This document shows positions 1 through 13,300 of a stretch of DNA of 64,000 nt, piece by piece. The notes under the pieces are model-generated. The model was not told where the DNA came from. It saw only the letters and a list, made by a program, of their open reading frames with translations, and ran no database searches. The number at the start of each line of letters is the position of its first letter. Positions within the stretch are counted from its first letter, which is position 1. Source of the stretch: Angiostrongylus vasorum. Its lineage: Eukaryota > Nematoda > Chromadorea > Rhabditida > Metastrongylidae. The translations under genes and the position numbers were made by a program. The DNA is taken from NCBI GenBank assembly GCA_018806985.1, contig JADANN010000445.1:1162001-1226000 (forward strand), written 5' to 3'.

Positions 1-908
1 AATATTTGGAAATTCTACCACTAATTACAATTCGTTTTCGTAAATGACGCTACGAATATGGGTCCTAATCTTCACTTCGATCAGAAGCTAACACTACGAC
101 ACAATGAATGCACGGACTGTCTTATAACTACAAACGCTGCCAGTCTAGGATTTAAAACAAGACACTGGTTCACTTACTCTGACCTTCCATGACTGCTGCT
201 GATGTGTTAAATTCGACTGAGCAATTTATATTTTATTGACTCACCGAAGTACACCACTGCTCGAAAACATGGTACGGTCGTATTTACTTTCAATGACGAT
301 TTTCTTTAAATGCTTTAATAGTTTCTTAGATGTTTTCGCATGCGAACTACACTAGATGTAATACACCCTCACCCTCCATGTCCAAAACAATTCGCTAACA
401 TTTTCAAAGTCTCTTTAGCCTTATCGCAACAGCGAGTGTTCTTCGAAAACTGTCAACAGTTGTTAGTCAGAGCAAGCAGTGAGAACGTGACAACTCGACA
501 GACTTCTAGAAAAGGCTTCAACTTATACGTACAAGGATAGACATGATTTCTTCACGATATTATCTCGTCTAAAATCGTCTGAAAACCAAGCTTCAGAAGA
601 TTCAAAATCAAAACCAATTCTTTCGAATTTTAAAAATATGCATGGCAGTCGTAAACCTCAATCCATCCGTTACCGAGATATGTCTTGATTAAAAGCTTTG
701 CTAGTAATTTGATCCTATTTGAATCAATGGGCATTGTTGCGAATGTGCTGAACAATGATATACGATGTATCAAACTAAATACAGCGCGAGAATTTTTTAC
801 AATTAACATTCGCCATAATTAGCCTTTCCGATCTCGAGTCTTTATGGGACACGTGTCCTTTGCCATACTGACAGAATTGCATATAATACTCTAAAAACGT
901 CGAATAAC
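1..908 (-). other. PI4KA intron at left edge
   Basis: After the exon ending at 909 (donor GAG|GTTATT) the next PI4KA motif, the approach to the kinase core, was searched for on the minus strand and not found. The stretch is AT-rich with no supported gene or repeat. The rest of the gene is expected left of base 1. Confidence 0.5.
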
Positions 909-3900
909 CTCAGCCAGAGCCTTGAGACAGGCTTTTCTTCGCGCTTCGCCTTTTGGATAAGGCTTGATTGTACCAGATATGGCTGTCAGTCGGTGGAAGA
1001 GCGAGAACTCAGCCTCGTGAAAACGACGAGCTGCACCTTCCAATTGATTGATCGTCTGAAAAAACAAGACATTTTCTTACTATATGAAAAAAGATTAGCA
1101 ATGAGTAGTAAAAAAGAAAGATTCTAGTGGGTATTAACAGAGACGAAGAATGTTAGACACTGAAGGGAAAATTGAAGCACTCATTCTGAAACTCAGAGAA
1201 AGAACAGAATGAAAACATGCCTTCTTAACAATTTCATTTAACGCATCAAATAAGGCAGGATCTTTGTTCTTACTGTCCTCATCCATATACATATTTGTCT
1301 CCATATTCCAAACCAGCTGATGAGCCAAAAGTTGCGAGTGACGAGCAAGCCAAATTATTAGTTCAGCTACATATCCCATCTGAATGATATTTCATTTAAC
1401 TACTATGCAGTAGAAAGAGATATGAAACAGAACCAATTATAAACTATAATTACTAGTGTGATGTTGTGTGAATAACATGACAACATCAAAAACGACAGTG
1501 GACACACAGCCTCCGAACGAAGCCTCGAGTAAACCTTAGTAGAGCACTTTCACTCCACCAAGGAAAGAAATGTGCATATTTCTTTCCCAGAATGACTTCA
1601 ACCCCATGGAAACGGTTTCAAAAGAAACGTTTAACGTTTAGCTTTCCATCCTCAACTAGTAGTAAACTTGCGAAATTAATAAGTAAAAACACTTCTGTCA
1701 CATTTTTAGTTCATCTCGGTTCAATAACAGGCCGAAATCTCACACCTTACCGTATCATGTCTAACGGCTTGAACAAGTTGTGGGATATACATGAGCAACG
1801 TATCAGCTGGATATGATCGTAGAACTCGTACGGCGTATTGAACGGTGACTGGATGAAGCGGGTATTGCCTGGGAGTGAGCAATGACAGCGCCATCACAGG
1901 TGAACAGGCAGCCCATGTTAACACATGTGCAATATCTGTGTGTTCAAAAACGGATGTGTCCGCCAGGAAGAATGGAAGAGCTTCGGGAAGATGACAAACA
2001 GTCTCGGGCTGAAGCCGCACCATTTCTTGTAGGGTATCAAGAAGGGTTGGGCAAGTACGGAATCTAAACGACGGTGCATTTTAGTATTTCACCGCTGTAT
2101 TCAAGAAAAAAACTTCATGTTTTATCCACCAGTGCTGCACTTGGTAGATAAAACAAAAATATCCACAGCCAAATGATTTCAACAAACCCGCGATGTGGTG
2201 CATTGAATTCAAAACATACGTCAACGACAGCATCTTAGTCTTCCAACATCTGAGAAAGCCAGCCAAATTCACAGTGACTTCAAAAATTGAAAAGAATACT
2301 TTTATGACCTATGCAGCCTTAGCAATATGGCATATGTTTGCTTTCCCCGTCACAATGAAATTCCAATCTCATCGGGGTGAATAACCACCTCGATCGACTG
2401 AATAAACGGGTTTTCGCCGGTTTATATTTGTTTTCAATATTGAAGCAACATTTTTTCAGTTAGTTCATAATGAAGAATGAAGTGAAAACTACTAGAATTT
2501 AGAGTTTTATGCCAATAAGATACATTTCTCTTCCTTTCACGCAATAAACATTTTATGCCATGGAGCTCAGAAATCGTATTTCTGTCGTTCGTTTTTTCTG
2601 GTCGAGCCTCCGATTTCGACTGCGGAGGCAAATTAAGAAGCGGGATTTTCTTGCCCACAAGAACGCGATGATCGCAGGAAGTTATGGAAGAAGTAGTTTC
2701 GGACTCTAGACGTATAAAATGCAAAAATCAAATTACTACTTGAGAACGCAAAGATAAAGTCACTACTTGAGAACCTTTACATTTCTGCACGGGCGCAAAG
2801 CTCCTTCCATGAGATAGTTAAGCTCTCGAATCCTTAACTACTCCGTATAGAGAGTTATTGAAGAACTAGTATCGTCACGAATTTCTTTAGGCATAAAGAT
2901 TATGCAGAGTAATGAATTGCCTTAATTATTACACTACACGTCTTCACATACACTATGAATGCCAGTGTTTCCTATACTATTCCGTTATCTTGCATCCCTC
3001 GTGCACTATGGTCATTGAACTTGAGCCTGAATTCGATGCCCACTTGTAGATACAGTGTTATTCATGAATGTCCTTGAATATTGATAAACTTCATTCTCCT
3101 TGGAATTTTAATTCTCTAAAGCGCACAGAGGTCTTCATCAAGAAATTGGCTAACTTTTAGGACCGGATACACAAATCTGGTAAATTTTCGGACCTCGGAA
3201 GGATGGAGGGCTTGGTTAACCACGCACGTAGTGTAACAAACCACCATGCGTTTATTGCATCCCAACCACTGTGCTATTTGCACCCCTAATGGTTTTACAA
3301 TAATATGTTTTGTTAAAAAAGCTAAATGATTATGTATTTTAAAAAAAGCTTAACTAAAGTAGAAATGTAATAAAACCCAACCTTGCAGGTAGATGAACAG
3401 CTAATTCAGGTGAGATTTCCCATGCCAATTTCGTATTTTCTTTCAGAACACGCGCTTCAACTCGGGACTCTAAAAGTTATCTTTTAGTGCATTTAAAGTA
3501 AAAATTCAAGCTAATTTTACATATGTAATGAATAAACGTGGAACGAACAATGAAAAGATGGAGGAATACCTTAGACATCTAAGTCTCTTCAAATAAATTC
3601 TACGACACAGTTACTAAATTTTCATACTAACTAGTTACCAACAGGATGAATAAAAGCAGTTAAAAATGTTCCTCACCAGGCAGTGTGCTTTTCATCCATT
3701 GCTCCACTGGAGCAACACCTTCTTCAGTGGCATCACCAAGAGGATTCAGCCACACACATAGACGTTCAATCTCATTTCCCTACAACAGTCATACAACTGA
3801 ACACATCCATGATACAACTAAGGTAATACAACGACTACTAGCAATACGATTATCTAACTCAAGAAAAAAAGATCGAGACAAACCACTAGTAATAAGATAA

Positions 3901-4334
3901 GATTCCTCCATTTTAGAAAAATTTTCACTTGTTTCTCTACGTCCATCGAATTTTTTCCATCTTGTGCGATCATTTTGCGAGACATGCCTGTAACTGAAAT
4001 TTGCCACGTAGTTGATAAACGTTTTTTCTCTACGAGAAGAAAGAAAGTGTTTAGTTTACTGTAGATCCTCTTCAAATATAGTCTAATTATATTTCTTATT
4101 TATTTTTATCATTTCTATTTGTTTTCACTTGTTTTTTTACTTACTTATTTTTATCATTTATTTTATTTGTTCATAGTAGTTACAGGTATGGTGCGTTATA
4201 CCTGTAAATACTTCAAACTATATTTGAAGAAGATCTAAAGTAAGGTAAACACTTTTCTTTCGCAGAGAAAAAACGTTTATTAACCACATGTCATTTTATA
4301 ACCTGCTCTCCACAAAATACTTAAAATTCAAGAG

Positions 4335-4396
<62 letters not shown>

Positions 4397-7300
4397 AGAA
4401 GTACCGAAGTTTTGGAATAAAAGGAGAAAGACGTGAGAAGAACAATATCTCAAAAGACTACAACTGGAACTACAATTTTTACTTAAAACAAACATAACTT
4501 CTGCCCTTGTAAGAGCAAATTGCAGCTGGAAATACGAAATGTAAATAACATACGAGAAATAACCTGGATACTAGAACGGCCCATCTTCACTGGTTGTGCG
4601 GGCCCCAACATAATTTCCAATCTCTGGAGGTTTGCTAGTTTAGCCATCGTGCTTCCTTGGAGCCCCAAGGACAGCCTGGCCAAAGTCTGATCCAGGTCGT
4701 CACCACCATAGGCATTCGCAGCCCTTGTGACTCAGATGGAAAATTGCCCCATGCGATTAGTTCGATACCAGGACGGTGGTGGATCGTGGTATTGGTTTAC
4801 TCTAGCTGGGTTTCTGGATGGAAACCCTGTACTCCTTATCAGCATCAGAGGCCCTGCTGAAGGGATGAACCCCCCGCTGTACAACGCAGCCCGACACCCA
4901 GGAACACCTTCAGCGACGATGAGGCGATAAACCGTTAGGAGGATATAGGAAATAAAGAACAAACAAATAAATAAGGCGATGAAGAAGTGATCAAGAGAAA
5001 CACTACCAAAACTAACTTCCACGTGTGGAACTCATGGCAGTTTTCGATAGTGTGAGCGTGTTAACGTAGTAGGAGCTGGACGATGCATTGGCGTGCCATG
5101 TTTGTGCCGATGACCTGGTGGCAACAAAAAGATCGAATTTGTTCAGTAACAACACAAGAAAAGATTTTCGCTGGAAGTTTTTATGCTTGAAAATATGGTT
5201 TTTGACATTACATAACGATCTGCGAGTACTTCTCATTGTACAATAAAGGATTTCGAAAGCATCCAATACGAAACACCGATGTGCTAGTCTTCTTCTTACG
5301 GTAATACTCGAAGATATTGAAAATATGGTTTTTGACATTACATAACGATCTGCGAGTACTTCTCATTGTACAATAAAGGATTTCGAAACATCCAATACGA
5401 AACACCGATGTGCTAGTCTTCTTCTTACGGTAATACTCGAAGATAAACAACAAACAAATTATAAAGTGGATTCCAAAAAGAATTCAGCTTCTACTAGATC
5501 GACCATCGACACGTAATTGTAAATCAAATTAGAAAGCTATACTCTAAATTGTGCACGACTTTAGCAGGTACGGTCCACCGATTGCTATGAGAGAGGTCAC
5601 TTTTATATGAGAGAGTCACGAAGAGACGAAACGAATGCGAATGGCAACGAGATGCAAACAGTTCCTGAAGAGCCGTCCTCTAACTATCACCATTGGATTT
5701 TGTCCGCTTCATATATGTGACTACAGCATTAAGATTTGAATCTGAAAAAACCAGGTGGGGACATAGGAATTCCAGGCAATTGACAAATACTTCCTTCTAT
5801 CCTTTCTGGATTTTGGGCGGCATCTCTTCCATATACCACATCTTTTCTCACAGTAAAACTAGCAACCAGTGTTCAGCTTTAGATTTGTACTTCTAGGCAT
5901 GAAACGTGCGACGATCGTCACGATATTACATGTGTCGGCTACCTACCAGAAAATGTTCACGGTGTTTCCACGGAACTAAAGTATCCCAAGTTGATGGGCG
6001 GGTTCTCTGAACAATTACAGAGTACAATGCTATTTTGTTGAATATAATAGATCAGCCATCGCATCGCCATCTATTGACTAAACGTCGTAGTGAATAAGCA
6101 TAAAACCTCTCCGTGCGGATTCTACGATCGGAAACTCGTCTGCCATTATCGTTTTCACCACAACAGCAGAACGTCTTCAAGAGGTCAACCAATCGACTCG
6201 TCGCAGATTTTCCCTCTCCGTAAATTCTCAACATATTCGAATGCCTCTGCTCCAGCAACGCACTTCACAATATGTGGCGCAATGCTTAATTTTTGGGTGG
6301 CGCCAAGAGGAATGGGATGCCGACTTTGTGATTCATTACGGTAACTTCTGCTCTCTTAAAGAAATGAATCTGCATCCTTTGCTGCACTTCCTGTTTCACA
6401 ATTCGGCTTTCTTCTGCACTTCATAACTAACTTCTGTTTTTTCTTCATATTTTAGGTATCCCCTAAATTGTCCAACGTATTATTGCACGCTTTGGAAACA
6501 TAGTCCATTTTCCGACGCGTGCAGACGATGCTTTCGCATTTTCACTCATTTTCACTCATTCGTTTTCCATCGTTTTTTTTTGCCTTGATTAAAGTCGGCA
6601 GAGACCAACTGAGTGTCACTTTTGATCGACTCTTAATCAACGAGAATGAACACGAACAAATTTGTTTACAATATGAATTCCTACCAAATTTTAAAAAAAA
6701 GTGGAAAAGTGTGTATTGCAAAGAAGTCTCACCTACGCTCTGCTGAATTCTACCTCTTGATTATAAAATAAATGAAACTTGAAGATATGATTCAATGACG
6801 TTTCAGCAAACAGAAAAGTCGTAGACATACCGTTGTGCTAGTTGATCGGCAAGCGGATCCAAATGGGAAAGGTTCGTTGGCAACACTAGTTCATTATCTG
6901 AATAATAAACAGTGAGTTTTTTGGGAAATTATTCGTTTAACTTCTTCAACTAAGGCTGCAGGGAACGTGTGGCGCAGTAGTCGGAGGCGCCCCGCAACAC
7001 ACACATAGTATCGATCCCCGCGCCCCTGACCCACCAAGCCTTCCATCCATCCGGGGTAGGCAAATTAGTATCATACTTTTCTGAGAGGATAACATCACTG
7101 GCTCGATACACCGGTAGGCTACCGCGAGTCATTGTAAAGGCCAGATATTCATTCAATCACCTCCAACGATGCTTAATGAAGTCGAATGCATGGCGCATCG
7201 CTCAGGGAATGATCAGCTTTTTTTAAACCAAAGCCAATGCTTCTATCAAACTTTACTGTCCTGGCGGTCGCCATAAACAAGCCATAGAAACGCTGAAATG

Positions 7301-10300
7301 CATTGTGTTCCAATAAGCTACATCCCTATGATACGAAGGTCGTGAAAATCATCTCATCAATGATCAGCAAGTCATCTGTCACTGAACAGAGCATAGAAAG
7401 GTACATTTGTTAGGCACAGTGAACGATGCCTGTAATTTTACTCTTACAGTTCGTATAACTCGAGAGCGCAATGTCCTTATATGGTTAATGTCCGGCTAAG
7501 AAAAATTACTCCTGTTAAAGCTTGTAAAGTAATGAGTTCCAAGGATTCGATGTAGCCTTTGCGGGTACCGTCTGGTAGGATTGTCACCCACTTTCAAAAA
7601 AAATGGAAAGGTCAAAGTAAGGATTAAGCGGGTAAGAAATTTACCACTGAATCATAACAAAAAGTTGGTTTTAAATACCTATAATGATGCATTACAAGCT
7701 TAACAATGCCCTTTTCAGACGTTTACCTTTTTGTAAGAAGACTTCCTTCTTTATGAATTTTCCATCGGCGTACAGTGTTTGCCAAAACGAAATTAACAGC
7801 CTTACATCATCTCTCAATTGTGCATGCGCTTGTGTTGGTCCTTGTGGTGTCAACCTGGAAACAAGCTTTTTTTAAAAAGATTATTAATATAATCAATACA
7901 ACTACTTAGATCTGACAACGCTGATGCTTAGCTACTATGAATGTTGTAAGACTGAAAATATTAGATTATAGTTTAGGTTTAAAAGAAGCTGGAGTTGTCA
8001 TACTTATTTCACAAAAAGTTATCAGCATTTTTCAGAATGTTCCACTGTAACCATTAAAGGTTTCCTGCTTGCAAGAGAAATATGAATTCCAAGGACAAAA
8101 AAATCTAACGTGAAATAATCAAGAGCGGAGGCATAGACTCGTTGGCGAATGACATTATTGGATGGCCTCGCTGTGGTAGCTTCTCCTTGAAGAATGTTGA
8201 GCGCACACGACAGAAGTCTGAACCTAACTCCGACAGATTCAATGCTCCGTGACAGTGACACTGCAAAATGTCAACGAAAATCATGAAGAATAACTACATG
8301 AAACAGCAATCCACTCTAACTGTCAGTATCATTAAGAACATCAAGTCATTCCTTTCTAGCAATTTTAAGTGATATGCCCGCTGCAATTAGAAAAAAAACC
8401 TTTGCAAAATGGAAAAAAGGATTTTTTAGAAATAATAGTTACATAAAGAAGCGGATCGTGGATTTTTAAAGATCTTAATGCAAGCTGGAAGGAGATAGAG
8501 CAATGGTAGTGATGCCGACCACCACGAGCACGGTGCTGGTTCAATCCCGGTCCAGTTTCAACCAACATTGAAATAAACGTTTACGTATTCGAAGACGTTG
8601 CTTTGATTTCAGCCCTATCACTTCATAATGCAGAACGAGATTAAAACGTTGGCTTTAAAAACTGAGCAGAAAATAAAGGAACTAATGGCGGCTCAGATGT
8701 CATAGTGACTGAAACATCTCAATGCCTGCGAGGATATGATAACAAAGAGTTGGAGAAAGGAAAACAGCGTACAATTCCTTCAGTTCCAAAAGTAGAGGCT
8801 ACAAACTTAGGCAACGAAATCCCACAGTGGCCACAAAATGAAGCTTTCGTCTTTCAGAAAATTTAAAGCAGAGGCGGACATCCATGAAGAACCTTTTGTC
8901 ATCAGAAACTCAAGCTCGTCTACAAAGAACCCATGAAGTAAAACCTTGTGAAGCAATACTGCTTGAAGATCTAGACTAAAATAACGACATGCAAATATTG
9001 GAGGGAAGAAAGTAGCAACGGAATCAGGTGCGAGCAAAGCCTCACTAAAAATTTGCAAATGAGAAAAGAGAAATATTGGAAGTTTTAAAGCTGGGAAAGG
9101 AAGTTAGAGGAAAGTAGATAGAATCGAAAACACGCTCTACTAAGCAAACAACATGAAACTCTGAGAGCACATTCTGTGCAAAAATAAAAAACCTAATACA
9201 TGAAACACCAACCTTGCTGGTCAAGAAGGGGAATAGACAAAGCCGGAGAGACAGCAACTGTTGCTGGCCCACGTCCAATAACTAAACTCACTGCTTGAGC
9301 GAACATGTTCTCCAGTATATCCAGCTGTTCTCGACTGCTATACTTTGCAATGTCAACCCGTTCAGCGATGAACTGAAAAAAATTTATCCAATTACAGAAT
9401 GCATTTGTAACAGAAGCATAATTATTAGCGCAAAGGATCTTAGTTTGACGATAATTAACGCTACCCGTTTTCTATATGGAAATCAAGACAATAAAGAAAT
9501 CTTATGCAGTTATACACGATGCTATTTAAATCATGTTAAACACTCACACTAAGCCATATTGCATGGGGCTTGTAATGGGGTGGTTTTGGTGGTTCTGGAA
9601 GTTGTCCACAAAGGGGTGATCTTGGCGATATTCGTTCATAGATCCCCAGCCTTTGACGACATGATTCCGCCCATGCAGAGCACATTTCCCGCAAAAAAAT
9701 GTTCTGAATATCGGTTCGTGCTGCAAGTAGCCAATTCCAGCTAAGGACACATAGACGCATTGTGGATTCCTTGAAACTACGCAACGGACATCGAACCAAA
9801 ACGGAAAGAATATGCTCGTTCACTTCTTTCAAGGTAACGAACAGAGCACATAGCAGCATGACGGCATTTTGAAGGTCCTCCTGCGAATCACGCGCAATTG
9901 CTGCTTCGAAGTCAGCATCCAGTCGCCTTACAAGTGCACATTCTGTCACTTCGGCACCGTTAACTGTACGAGAGGCTAACATGCCTTTCACCTGTCCAAG
10001 GTACATACTCCTCATGTGAAGAGATGACAAGTACATGCTGGTGTTTTCTGAACCTGCGCTGATCATCGCATCCATGGCTAGTTGCAGCGTCGTATCAAAT
10101 GGAGCACCAAACGACGACACATACTCCAGTAAATGGCTGCGTGTTATGGCAGGCGCCCACTTCATTGCTTCCTGTAAAATCTGTTCGCAGCGTTGTGAGA
10201 AGTCTTTCACTACTGTTGTGCGACCCTCAATGGAATCCTGTAGTTGAATAGTCCACATAAGACCTTCCATGGCAAAGGTGGAGTTACAACAATTTGGATC

Positions 10301-13300
10301 TTTTACAAGGTTCATTTGTAAAGCCTGTAGTAGTCGTAAAGCTGTCGTCAAAACTCGTCCGTTCCACAACAGATATGGGAATTTATCCACTAATCGGGAT
10401 AAGCACGCATCAGCACATCTACGAACCTCCTTGAGATTATGATTGAATTGCACCAACAAGAACTGCGCATGATACTCCAAAACTGGATTTGAAGAATCAT
10501 CTGTCCTACTCTTCTTGTGAGCTTCAAGATAAGCCTCGAAAACAACGGAAGCTCCCGCTAGCAAACAAATCCACATACCGCCCTTGTCTTTGCGAATCGT
10601 CTTATTGTCCAGATACTTGAAAAATTCATGCAGAGCTTCCTTATGTTCCGCATGTACCACTCTCATTTTCTCCATACGTAGGACTGACAACAAGTAAATG
10701 CACTGAGCAAAGTCCATCCTGTTTATAATCGGAACGACATCTGTTTGATGATTTAGCACTCCACACACTGTGTTGCGAAATTCTTGTAGCTCGTTAGGTG
10801 ATATCGCGTCGCTCTTGATCGCTGCATTGTCGATAAGCTCTGAACGAAGATTTTCGTGCGCAATCAGTACGGGGGATTTCGTGGCGATCACACACACCGC
10901 ATTGTACCAGTCTTCAGGCCATAACCCCGAGTACTCCACGTCGAAACCCAAAACGGTGCAATAAAACCAAAAATCCCTGAACAAATTCCGAAGTCGCGTT
11001 GACGGTTGAGAAATCGGATTCATTTTTTTCAAAAGAGTTGCTATCTTTGGCATAAGAACACCGAGGTTTCCAGCACTAGTTGACATCTTCACAGTACTCT
11101 TGGAGACCTTCTCACCAACACGCCTTCCCTCAATTCCAAGTTGCACGAAAAGTTCAAGAAGTCGGACCAATAGTGCTTGTTGATCATCACCTTCACTCAC
11201 ACCGTCTGCCATCCTACCCAGCGCTTTATCGACAGCGAGTGAAACATGAGCGTATCTGTGATCGGTTGCCGGTGATGGTTCTTGCGAATAAACACGGTTA
11301 CCCGATTCAATCGAAATTTGTGTGAACAGATTCATAACACCATCGTGAATCGATCGCGCTCCAGCAATCCACATATTTGCAAGACATTGAACTATTACAT
11401 TGTCGAGCAATGATATCGGATTTGCGAATCTTTGAAGGAAAATTTGAAGAACCATATCCGGAACATTTTTCGATGCAGCCAATGCAACTCCTATTCCACC
11501 AAGTGTCATTATGGCATTTTCGCAAACCAATGCCACCACCGAGTTACTGATGCTGGAACAAACAAAAAGTTTCGATGACAAGCTTGCAAGACAGGCTTGA
11601 ACACTATCTGGATCCACACTCAATGACGATTTCAAAGCCCTGCAGAGTGAATCGATAGCCGCATTACGTAAGGCATCAAGAGCTGATCTTTTTTTGGTAG
11701 CACTCTCTTCTTGACGACGTTCTTCGTTGCGTTTCTCAGTCGAGGTCTCTGCCGAAAGTTTGGTCAGAACTGGCGCTGGTTCGAGAAGAAAACGTGAGAG
11801 AATCGGAACGACGGTTGCAGTTGCAACTGACGGAAATTTCTCTGCCAATCCTCCAAGAGAAGACAGCGCTGTTAGTGCTAGAGGCAGCTGTGAAAGATGA
11901 ACACGACCTGCGTTAACGGCGAATAAACGGGCAGACATCGTAGAACAAACCGCATCAGAGTCTATATCATCGATTGCTGCCCAAACTACCAATTCTAAAG
12001 CACAGGTTGCAGCTAGAATGGACATGCTCTGACGAGAACACTCTTGGTGGGTAGATCGACGGCCACTGCCCACCCGACGTTCCCCGAAGGAAAGGCATTG
12101 AGGTTCCAGCGTATTCAGCAATTCTACGACAAAAGCATTAAGCTCTTTAGCAAAGTATTCCTTGACTGGGCAGTTCTTACTGACCACAGAAAATGGTCGT
12201 AAGATCTCTCGTAGCAACGAAAGACATGTAAAAGTCAGCGTCTCACTCACAGTTTTATACGGAAATCGTTTGATAAAAGAGCTTGTATACACATCAGTGG
12301 AATGATTGTCCAGCCGCAAAAGCACATCTTTACCCAACAGTTGCTGTACCGTATCGAAAATAGATTCTAATTCTTTGGTGGTCATTGTGAACAGTCTCTC
12401 CCCGTCTGCTTTATTGTAGGAACAGACATAACTCGCTCCGTACGTGTTATAGAGTTTGGCTCCGTGCTCAACAGCAATCCCTTCTCTATCGATACCTTGA
12501 ACTCCACTGTCTAAGGATGACCATTCGTCGCCAAGATTTATTCGAGGTGTCTCGAAATCATTCTTATCATTTTTTGACATTCCTTGAGGAGTTAAGTCGA
12601 AATCTACGGGAAATACATGTGAAATAAGCGGTCTGCTGCTGCTAGAAGAATACCTTCCAAGTGAGCGGAGTAAGCCCAGCACGTAGCAGGTCAATTTAAG
12701 GAGATGGGCTTTTGACTGCCCTACGTTTTCCTGATCCTCCAATATTTCAACAACGGAGGCAACTGCACACGCAAGCGCATCTATCTAAAACTAGAACGCT
12801 AGAAAAAAAAACTAACGAACTGTAGAATGACCAGTACAGTATGGAGAAACAAACACGTCTACACATCAGAAAAAAAACTCCACTTTAAACCTTAAAGGGA
12901 TAAAGGATAAAGCTCTCGGCGTTGATCAGTCCCTGAGGGATTCGACTGCACTGCGCCATACATTCGCCTTCACTAAGCGTCGTTTGGAGGTGATTGTATG
13001 CATATCCGCCACTTGCAAGGACTCGCAGTGGCCTAACGATGTATCGAGCCAGTGCTGCTATCCTCCCAGAGAAGTCTGGTACCAATTTGTCGATCCCGGA
13101 GAGATGGAAGGCTTGGTGGGCCATGGGCGCGGGGATCGATCCCATGTGTGTGTCGCAGTGGCGCCTCCAATCACTGCGCCACACGCGCCCTCATCCTTAA
13201 TACTTAACTTTATATGGTTAAAAATATCTCGTCCAATGCAAGACAAAAGGAAACAACAATGGTTCCCACATGTTAGTAAACGACTTCATTGAAAAGAGAC

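Noticed and set aside
6052..6258. 68-codon minus-strand frame (RIYGEGKSATSRLVDLLK) as the missing PI4KA exon
   Set aside because: It lacks the expected family motif, has no convincing acceptor or donor in phase, and ends in a stop.
12984..13292. 100-codon plus-strand frame with several Cys residues
   Set aside because: Translation of SINE1; the same residues recur in unrelated copies.
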